From an uncultured Bacteroidia bacterium (GTDB lineage Bacteria; Bacteroidota; Bacteroidia; Bacteroidales; Prolixibacteraceae): a stretch of 5,361 nt of DNA. Under the pieces are notes generated by a model. The model did no database searches. It was given only the letters and a program-made list of their open reading frames with translations, and was not told the DNA's origin. Every line of letters starts with the position of its first letter. Position 1 is the stretch's first letter. The stretch spans positions 1 to 5,361 of the forward strand of contig CAIOOC010000365.1 of NCBI GenBank assembly GCA_903859795.1, given 5' to 3'. Below, one piece after another: positions 1 through 5,361 of this stretch. Both the position numbers and the translations under genes were made by a program.

Positions 1-865
1 CGCGTTTTGTGCCAAGGACCGTTATTCCGGCAGGATCCTTCGCATTAAAGCCGGTTATATTTGCGTCACCCTTGATAACGATAGAGTCAGGTTTGCTGAT
101 GCTTCCATTTATGTGAAAATCGCCGCCCACCAATCCTTCAATGCTTTTCAGTCTGAAATAATCCTTTGTATAGGGCAGAAATGGTGAGATATCAAGCTGA
201 TCAACCTTAAAATCAGCACTGTATTCCCCGATTTTCTGATTATAATCTGCTTTCGCCTGGAAAAACCCACCATTCTCAAAATGGAATTTCAACCCGACCT
301 GACTTATTTCTTCCTGATCATAGCTTATGAAAGGGATGGCAAATCCAAGGTCCTTCATAACGTTGGTGTAATTGGCCCCTTTATCATTAAACGTGAACTT
401 CCCCCGATCAAGGGTAATATTTCTCACAATGTATTTGCGCGGCGCCGAACTCTGTTTATCCTGATTCGTTTGTGGTTTTGAATTAAAAAATGCAATTATA
501 TCATCAAAATTAAAAGTTGAATCGCGCCTGACCACGGTAACTTCAGGTTTAACAAGGCGGATTTGCCCGATATTGATTTCGGAGGAGAGGAGGCGAAAAG
601 GATTAATCCTTACCTGCAAAGTGTCAAAAGTGACAAAGGGCTGAATGTCATCAGGTTCAAACATTTTAAAATCAATTACCCTAAGTGTAGACGTGAAATA
701 GTTGATTTTGATTTGTTTCAATTCAAGTTTCCTGCCGGTGTACTCTTTTCCGTGCTGATTGATATAATTCCTTGCAGCATAAGGCAATGCCATAAGCAGA
801 ATGAAGATTACAGCAAGAATCGCTGGAATGACATAAAATATCGCAATTTTAACGGGGCGTTTCAT
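1..865 (-). CDS. AsmA-like / DUF748-family envelope protein, N-terminal part (runs off left edge)
   Basis: Seen: reading leftward from the ATG at 865-863 there are 288 uninterrupted codons to the window edge, so the C-terminus is missing. Residues 1-6 are basic (MKRPVK) and 7-28 form one hydrophobic helix, giving a signal anchor with the rest probably periplasmic. Residues 45-125 resemble the AsmA/DUF748 start: a beta-rich stretch with INPFRLLSSEINIGQIRLVKP, then RRDSTFNFDDII. Residues 129-142 are a polar linker (KPQTNQDKQSSAP), followed by more beta-type repeats (ITLDRGKFTFND; LVGGDFHINGSI). Family knowledge: AsmA-like proteins are membrane-anchored beta-groove proteins linked to phospholipid transport and outer-membrane homeostasis; this member's exact role is unknown. 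An in-frame ATG at 886-884 would add MDLKKGY; 865 is preferred because it puts the basic residues just before the helix and has AAAAAGG four bases upstream. The gene is transcribed divergently from the channel gene. Family assignment is by eye; TamB-like or another AsmA relative is possible. Confidence 0.85.
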   Translation of the reverse strand, partial: MKRPVKIAIFYVIPAILAVIFILLMALPYAARNYINQHGKEYTGRKLELKQIKINYFTSTLRVIDFKMFEPDDIQPFVTFDTLQVRINPFRLLSSEINIGQIRLVKPEVTVVRRDSTFNFDDIIAFFNSKPQTNQDKQSSAPRKYIVRNITLDRGKFTFNDKGANYTNVMKDLGFAIPFISYDQEEISQVGLKFHFENGGFFQAKADYNQKIGEYSADFKVDQLDISPFLPYTKDYFRLKSIEGLVGGDFHINGSISKPDSIVIKGDANITGFNAKDPAGITVLGTKR

Positions 866-944
866 ATAACCTTTTTTTAAATCCATCAACAAATCAAACA
901 ATATATCCTGAATGTTGTTTTAAATATACATCAAAATACTGAAG

Positions 945-973
945 TTTAAAGTCTGTCTTATGGCATAATTTTG
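945..973 (+). promoter_or_regulatory. Candidate Bacteroidetes-type promoter for the channel gene
   Basis: TAATTTTG at 966-973 matches the Bacteroidetes -7 consensus TAnnTTTG exactly. A TTTA at 945-948, one mismatch from the -33 TTTG, lies 17 bases upstream, slightly shorter than the usual spacing. If used, transcription would begin near 980 and leave a leader of about 175 bases before the ATG at 1158. The motif is short and could occur by chance in AT-rich DNA. Confidence 0.3.
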
Positions 974-1098
974 TGTTCCGGCCTTCTTTTTGCACTCCTC
1001 ATTTCAAACTCATTATCCGGGTCATCAAAAATAACATAATAATATAACTCCAAATGATTGAATCAATAAAAGTCCTTAACTTCGGACCTTGTTTTGTA

Positions 1099-1120
1099 TT
1101 CGGAATTCCGGTTCCGGAAG
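1099..1120 (+). repeat. Palindrome cluster / possible leader stem-loop
   Basis: CGGAATTCCG at 1101-1110 is a perfect 10-base palindrome, and TTCCGGAA at 1112-1119 is a perfect 8-base palindrome immediately after it. The arms TTCGGAA (1099-1105) and TTCCGGAA (1112-1119) can also pair as one stem with a single bulge and a six-base loop. It lies about 40 bases before the channel start, in the predicted leader. It could be a repressor site or an RNA hairpin, or have no function. Confidence 0.3.
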
Positions 1121-1157
1121 GTTGCAATGTATTAATAAATTCTCTAAAATAGTTTGT

Positions 1158-3578
1158 ATGAACCGATCGGTCGTTTTTAGTATCCTTCTTCTCATTGGAA
1201 CTACTGTTTTTGCCCAGGTGAATTCTGCACCCGGATCAATCACTCCCGGAGTAAAAGTTCTGCACAGGGATAGTTTAGGGTCAAAACCTAAAATAACTGG
1301 GCAACTGTATAAAAAAATGATTATGTCATCAGACACACTTACTTTAAGTGATTATACGTTAAGTATTGAAAGGGTTAATGACAATCTGAATACAATCGGT
1401 GACAGTGCAAAATTAGATTATGAAGTGGTTAGAATTTCCCGCAGAATAGCGGAAATGACTGGTGACATCGCGCAGATTCGCCAAAACATCAGAGGCAGGC
1501 GCACTCGTTTTAGTATTAAAAATCAATATCTGTATCAGAGTTTTACATCCAAACTTGAGGATGAAACCGATCAGATTCAGGCTAACCTGAACGATATGTA
1601 CCACCGGGTATATCACGCAAAACTAAATCTTAAAGTAGTACTGAAGGATACAATTTTCAGAAAATTGAACGCTGATAAGGAGTTGCGTTCCACTTTCGAC
1701 AAAAAGCTGTCTCGGCTTGAATGGAAATGGAACAGGACCGATAGTCTTACCAAGGCCAACGTTGACACTCTGAATGCAATGAAAGTCAGACTGTCAGATA
1801 ACTCCTTCGAATTGTCAAATATGTTGAGCATGATGGATAACAGGTTGGATAATGCAGGTCGAAAACTTTTCAGCCGGGAGGTTAATTACTTGTGGGAAAG
1901 GGAATCTGCAGAAACCCCTCTCCCGGAGTCTGCTAAAAACTCAATAAGCACCTTTGGGAGTGAACAAAAGGCAATTGTTTACTATATCAGCCAGACCTCA
2001 GGAGAAAGAAAGTTAATCTTATTTCTGGGGATTATTCTCTTTGGATGGCTGTTTTTTAAGCGAAAAGCGCTTAAGTCGCTGAAAGAACAAGCAGACTTAT
2101 ATGATTATCTAAATCTTAAATACCTGAACAGTTTTCCGATGCTCTCATTAATTGTCGTATTATTGAGCCTGATGCCTTTTTTCGATGCGTATGCTCCCAG
2201 ATCTTACATTTCAATTGTTTTCATGCTATTGATATCCGCTTCCACTGTTATCTTTTACAAAAAAGAGGATCGGACTTTTCTGATTTACTGGTTTGGTTTT
2301 ACTGCATTATTTCTCACAGATGCAATCGCTTATTTTTTTATTGAGCCAACCGTTGGCGAAAGGTTATTTCTTATAGCCTTACACGCTTGTGTTGTTCTGA
2401 CAACGTTGCGTTTCTCGCGGATTTTACATAAACAATTGCCATATTACGTATTCATTAAATCTGCAGCCATATTAGGAGTGATCCTTGCTTCGCTCGGTAT
2501 TCTTTATAATATTTTTGGACGATTCTCACTTTCAGGGATAGTGGGAATTACGGCTATATATGCTGTTGCACAAGCGATCGTTTTGACAATCTTTGTTGAT
2601 GTAATCGGTGAAATCATTTTGGTTCAGCTCCAAACCAGCCGTATAAAAAAAGGCAATGAAAAGCCATTCGACAGTAAAATCGTAATTAATAAAATCAGAA
2701 TACCGCTTGTCATTATCGCATTGATCCTATGGATTATTATGCTCACATCGAATCTTAACATATATCACAAACTCAGCAGTGAAATATCCGATGTTCTGAC
2801 TACAACACGAACCATTGGAAGCATCTCATTCCAACTTCAGGACATGATCATGTTTTTTGCCATAATCTGGACAGCGCATATTTTGCAACGACTGATTAGT
2901 TTTTTATTTGGAGAGATGGGTACCGAGGCCGAAGAACTGACAACGGAAACCAAAGGGCAGCACTCACGGTTGCTAATTACGCGTTTACTTGTGTTGCTGG
3001 GCGGTTATATTCTGGCTATTGCTGCGTCGGGTCTGCCAATCGACAAACTTACTTTTTTGCTTGGAGCTTTAGGTGTAGGTATCGGTATGGGGCTCCAGAA
3101 TATTGTAAATAATATCGTATCGGGTATAATTCTGATATTCGATGGTTCGTTGCAGATCGGTGATGAGATTGAAGTAGGCGGACAGGCAGGTAAGGTGAAG
3201 GAGATCGGACTGCGTGCCAGTACGCTTAATACTGCCGATGGTGCTGAAGTAATTATTCCAAACGGAAATATCCTTTCACAAAACATCGTAAACTGGACCT
3301 ACAGCAGCAACGAAAAAAGAGTTGTGCTCTCATTCTTGTTATCAGGTAAAGAGATGGATGCCAACCTGATAAATGAAGTAATTAACGATACAGTCAGGAA
3401 CATTCCTCATGTAATTTCTAAAAGAAACCCTGTTATTTTATATACCAAGGTAACACCTGAAGCTTGCTCCATAACAATCCGTTTTTGGTGTGTAATCAGC
3501 AAAGTTGATCATGTAAAAAGTGAAGCGATGCTTAGACTTAGCGCCGCCTTTTCTGCCAGGAAGATCGGTTTTGAATAG
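1158..3578 (+). CDS. Large MscS-superfamily mechanosensitive ion channel (MscK/MscM-like layout)
   Basis: Role (family): a stretch-gated channel in the inner membrane that releases solutes on hypo-osmotic shock. Seen: 806 residues, far longer than E. coli MscS (286) and shorter than MscK or MscM (about 1100). Residues 1-19 are a signal peptide (MNRSVVFSILLLIGTTVFA, probable cut before Q20). Residues 60-280 are charged and helix-prone, probably a periplasmic coiled-coil-like domain. Hydrophobic segments follow at about 285-302, 327-343, 349-366, 374-394, 402-418, 432-452, 457-484, 513-532, 560-578 and 605-623. The pore helix with its Gly/Ala pattern spans 632-660 (LLGALGVGIGMGLQNIVNN), followed by the beta domain (LQIGDEIEV, 665-673; VIIPNGNILSQNIVNWT, 698-714) and an alpha/beta domain ending at IGFE. 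The ATG at 1158 is chosen over the in-frame ATG at 1089 because the signal peptide starts there and the extra 23 residues are polar and Cys-containing. The usual C-terminal barrel segment is absent. Substrate preference cannot be read from sequence. Confidence 0.93.
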   Translation: MNRSVVFSILLLIGTTVFAQVNSAPGSITPGVKVLHRDSLGSKPKITGQLYKKMIMSSDTLTLSDYTLSIERVNDNLNTIGDSAKLDYEVVRISRRIAEMTGDIAQIRQNIRGRRTRFSIKNQYLYQSFTSKLEDETDQIQANLNDMYHRVYHAKLNLKVVLKDTIFRKLNADKELRSTFDKKLSRLEWKWNRTDSLTKANVDTLNAMKVRLSDNSFELSNMLSMMDNRLDNAGRKLFSREVNYLWERESAETPLPESAKNSISTFGSEQKAIVYYISQTSGERKLILFLGIILFGWLFFKRKALKSLKEQADLYDYLNLKYLNSFPMLSLIVVLLSLMPFFDAYAPRSYISIVFMLLISASTVIFYKKEDRTFLIYWFGFTALFLTDAIAYFFIEPTVGERLFLIALHACVVLTTLRFSRILHKQLPYYVFIKSAAILGVILASLGILYNIFGRFSLSGIVGITAIYAVAQAIVLTIFVDVIGEIILVQLQTSRIKKGNEKPFDSKIVINKIRIPLVIIALILWIIMLTSNLNIYHKLSSEISDVLTTTRTIGSISFQLQDMIMFFAIIWTAHILQRLISFLFGEMGTEAEELTTETKGQHSRLLITRLLVLLGGYILAIAASGLPIDKLTFLLGALGVGIGMGLQNIVNNIVSGIILIFDGSLQIGDEIEVGGQAGKVKEIGLRASTLNTADGAEVIIPNGNILSQNIVNWTYSSNEKRVVLSFLLSGKEMDANLINEVINDTVRNIPHVISKRNPVILYTKVTPEACSITIRFWCVISKVDHVKSEAMLRLSAAFSARKIGFE

Positions 3579-3658
3579 AAACCTTATAAATTTTTATCCA
3601 TTATTATTCAAGAGCGAGTAACTTTGCCCCTTCATATTCTGAAACAGATCAAATTGTA
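3579..3658 (+). other. Short intergenic gap between channel and ABC genes
   Basis: Eighty bases separate the channel stop (TAG, 3576-3578) from the ABC start. A weak AT-only inverted repeat (ATAAATTTTTAT, about 3587-3597) lies just after the stop, but it has no GC stem and is not a convincing terminator. The rest contains the promoter element described separately and an A-rich leader (CAGATCAAATTGTA) before the ATG. The spacing alone would allow read-through from the channel gene. Confidence 0.6.
3619..3626 (+). promoter_or_regulatory. Bacteroidetes -7 promoter element upstream of the ABC gene
   Basis: TAACTTTG is a perfect match to TAnnTTTG and is followed by C, as in many Bacteroidetes promoters. 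It lies 32 bases before the ATG, giving a short leader of roughly 25 bases. The possible -33 element is poor: a T-rich TTTA at 3593-3596 with 22 bases between. The site suggests the ABC gene can be transcribed on its own rather than only by read-through from the channel gene. Confidence 0.5.
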
Positions 3659-5361
3659 ATGACAAAGAAAAATAAGCAACATATACCGGGAGGAAAACCG
3701 GCAAAGCCGAATATATTCAAAGTGCTAAAACCGTACAAGGGCATGATATTCAGCTTAATAGTATTCGCATTGCTGAGTAATACAGTGAACCTTGTAATTC
3801 CCAAACTAATTTCACATGGAATAGATGATTTTACTAAAGGGATATTCTCATATCAAAAAATAGTTATTGAGTTCCTTGTCGCAGCTACCATTATTCTGGT
3901 GTTTGCCTTTCTGCAGGGAATACTGCAAACCTATGCTTCCGAGACTGTAGCCCGTGATTTAAGAACAAGCCTGGCAGATAAGATCTCCCGGCAAAGTTAT
4001 GCATTTATCCAACAGGCCAATCCTTCGAAACTACTTACAAACTTAACATCGGATATTGATTCTGTAAAACTATTTGTATCGATGGCTATTGTTTCGCTGG
4101 CCTCTTCGATATTTATCATTATAGGGGCAAGCATACTGCTTATTTCAATAGACTGGAAGCTAGCGTTATCGGTTCTTGTTATAATACCAATTATAATTGG
4201 GGCATTTTTCATCGTTTTCCGTAAAGTGGGAGTATTATTCAAGAAAAGTCGTGAGGTGATTGACTGGCTTAACAAAGTTATCAGCGAAAGCATTATGGGA
4301 GCCGCATTGGTACGGGTTTTAAACTCACAGACACAAGAGTACAACAAATTCCTCGATGCGAATACCCAGGCAAAAAATCTGGGTATTTCAATTCTTAAAC
4401 TTTTTGCCACCTTAATTCCAATAGTTGTATTTGTGTCAAATCTCGCATCTCTTGTCATTCTGGCACTTGGTGGCCATTATGTGATCACCGGAGCAATGTC
4501 GTTAGGCGATTTTGCAGCTTTTAGCTCTTACCTTGGGATACTGATATTCCCGATTATTATTATCGGATTTATAAGCAATTTCGTGGTTCAGGCCTCGGTT
4601 TCATATGGCCGGATCTGTGCTGTTTTGGATGCGGAAGAGACCCGTGATACCGGTACTGTAAACACACTTTTAAAAGGGAACATTGAGATGAAGAACATTT
4701 CGGTGGTCTATGGAGACAAACCAGCTTTAAAGGACATTTTTCTCACGCTGCAACCCGGGACAAAAACAGCTGTCATTGGCCCCACAGCAGCCGGTAAAAC
4801 GCAGTTGTTACATCTTTTAACGGGTCTGATTCAACCTGCAACAGGCACTATCCTGTTTGACGGGACAGACATTAACTATTATAACAAGGAGTCGTTTCAG
4901 CACCAGATAGGATTTGTATTTCAGGACAGTGTTATTTTCAATATGACCCTTCGTGAGAATATTGCCTTTAATGAAAACGTAACAGATGAATCGATGTCAA
5001 GGGCGATAGAAACCTCTGAACTGAATGATTTTATTGCTGCTTTACCGATGGGATTGGATACAATTGTCAGCGAGCGGGGCACTAGTCTTTCCGGAGGGCA
5101 GAAACAGCGTATCATGCTGGCCCGAGCACTCGCCCTTGATCCTAAGATCCTGCTTCTTGACGATTTTACTGCGCGGGTCGACAGCCAGACAGAACAGAAA
5201 ATCCTTGATAATCTGTCCCGGAATTATCCCGGAATCACGTTGCTTTCTGTCACCCAAAAAATTGCATCAGTGATTCAATACGGACAAATTATTCTGTTGG
5301 AAGAAGGTGAAATTCTTGCAACCGGTACACACGATTCGCTTATGGAAAACTCCCCTGAGTA
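3659..5361 (+). CDS. ABC exporter half-transporter (TMD-NBD) with degenerate ATPase site; 3' end cut by window edge
   Basis: Role (family): one half of a type IV ABC exporter (MdlA/LmrC/TM287-like) that moves drugs, lipids or peptides across the inner membrane; the substrate cannot be told. Seen: 567 complete codons plus two bases (TA). Six membrane helices lie near residues 29-49, 68-90, 140-163, 167-188, 245-270 and 283-309. The NBD has A-loop Tyr351, Walker A GPTAAGKT (374-381), Q-loop Gln422, signature LSGGQ (477-481), Walker B ILLLD (497-501), Asp502 where the catalytic Glu is expected, D-loop ARVD (505-508) instead of SALD, and Gln533 in place of the switch His (VTQKIAS). These changes mark the degenerate half of a heterodimer, so a catalytic partner is expected downstream. 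Homologues usually continue with SPEY and a short tail, so the last TA is probably the start of a Tyr codon, though a stop is not excluded. The start is the first in-frame ATG; MTKKNKQHIPGGKPAKPN is a basic cytoplasmic leader. Its own promoter is likely at 3619. Confidence 0.93.
   Translation, partial: MTKKNKQHIPGGKPAKPNIFKVLKPYKGMIFSLIVFALLSNTVNLVIPKLISHGIDDFTKGIFSYQKIVIEFLVAATIILVFAFLQGILQTYASETVARDLRTSLADKISRQSYAFIQQANPSKLLTNLTSDIDSVKLFVSMAIVSLASSIFIIIGASILLISIDWKLALSVLVIIPIIIGAFFIVFRKVGVLFKKSREVIDWLNKVISESIMGAALVRVLNSQTQEYNKFLDANTQAKNLGISILKLFATLIPIVVFVSNLASLVILALGGHYVITGAMSLGDFAAFSSYLGILIFPIIIIGFISNFVVQASVSYGRICAVLDAEETRDTGTVNTLLKGNIEMKNISVVYGDKPALKDIFLTLQPGTKTAVIGPTAAGKTQLLHLLTGLIQPATGTILFDGTDINYYNKESFQHQIGFVFQDSVIFNMTLRENIAFNENVTDESMSRAIETSELNDFIAALPMGLDTIVSERGTSLSGGQKQRIMLARALALDPKILLLDDFTARVDSQTEQKILDNLSRNYPGITLLSVTQKIASVIQYGQIILLEEGEILATGTHDSLMENSPE

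Larger units (their letters stand above)
866..1157. other. Divergent intergenic region
   Basis: This roughly 290-base gap separates the leftward DUF748-type gene from the rightward channel gene and should hold promoters for both. It is AT-rich, with stops in all frames that I followed. It contains a good rightward TAnnTTTG element (966-973) and a palindrome cluster near 1099-1120. For the leftward gene I found no exact -7 match; the nearest is TATTGTTTG read on the minus strand (895-903), which has one extra spacer base. No tRNA-like or riboswitch-like structure was recognised. Confidence 0.6.

Noticed and set aside
281..880. Plus-strand open frames at 281-481 and 563-880
   Set aside because: They lie antisense inside the well-supported DUF748-type gene, and their translations show no domain or membrane pattern.
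1077..1084. TAACTTCG as a second promoter for the channel gene
   Set aside because: It has one mismatch to TAnnTTTG and no TTTG-like element at a suitable distance upstream; the site at 966-973 is better.
1089..1157. Upstream ATG at 1089 as the start of the channel gene
   Set aside because: It would put 23 polar, Cys-containing residues before a clear signal peptide that starts exactly at the ATG at 1158.
3581..3600. AT-rich inverted repeat after the channel stop as a terminator
   Set aside because: The stem would contain only A-T pairs with almost no loop, so it is too weak to call a rho-independent terminator.
3997..4458. 153-residue minus-strand open frame
   Set aside because: It is antisense to the membrane domain of the ABC exporter, which has a continuous, motif-bearing frame; the minus-strand product looks like a composition shadow.
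5025..5273. Overlapping open frames on both strands at 5025-5273 and 5042-5257
   Set aside because: This stretch encodes the LSGGQ, Walker B and switch-loop motifs of the ABC protein in its own frame; the others are shadows.

Overview
The window looks like a piece of a Bacteroidota (Bacteroidetes) chromosome. Codon use is moderately AT-rich, start codons have A/T-rich leaders without clear Shine-Dalgarno sequences, and two intergenic sites match the Bacteroidetes sigma -7 element TAnnTTTG. The protein families fit, but no genus can be named from sequence alone.

Layout: (1) 1-865, minus strand: the N-terminal 288 codons of an AsmA-like / DUF748-type envelope protein, which runs off the left edge. 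(2) 866-1157: a divergent intergenic region with a plausible rightward promoter and a small palindrome cluster. (3) 1158-3578, plus strand: a complete 806-residue MscS-superfamily mechanosensitive channel with a signal peptide, a long helical periplasmic domain, about ten membrane helices and an MscS pore/beta domain, but no usual C-terminal tail. (4) 3579-3658: a short gap carrying a perfect TAnnTTTG element. (5) 3659-5361, plus strand: an almost complete ABC exporter half-transporter (TMD-NBD), cut by the right edge a few residues before its expected end.

The most informative point is that the ABC protein has a degenerate nucleotide-binding site: Asp at the catalytic Glu position, Gln at the switch His and an altered Walker A, while LSGGQ is intact. 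This is the pattern of the non-catalytic half of a heterodimeric exporter, so a catalytic partner gene is predicted just beyond the right edge. All three genes act at the cell envelope (lipid/outer-membrane homeostasis, osmotic release, export), but they do not form one operon: the first is divergent and the third seems to have its own promoter. I saw no RNA genes, mobile elements, CRISPR arrays or clear terminators, and no evidence for an undescribed multi-gene system within these bases.
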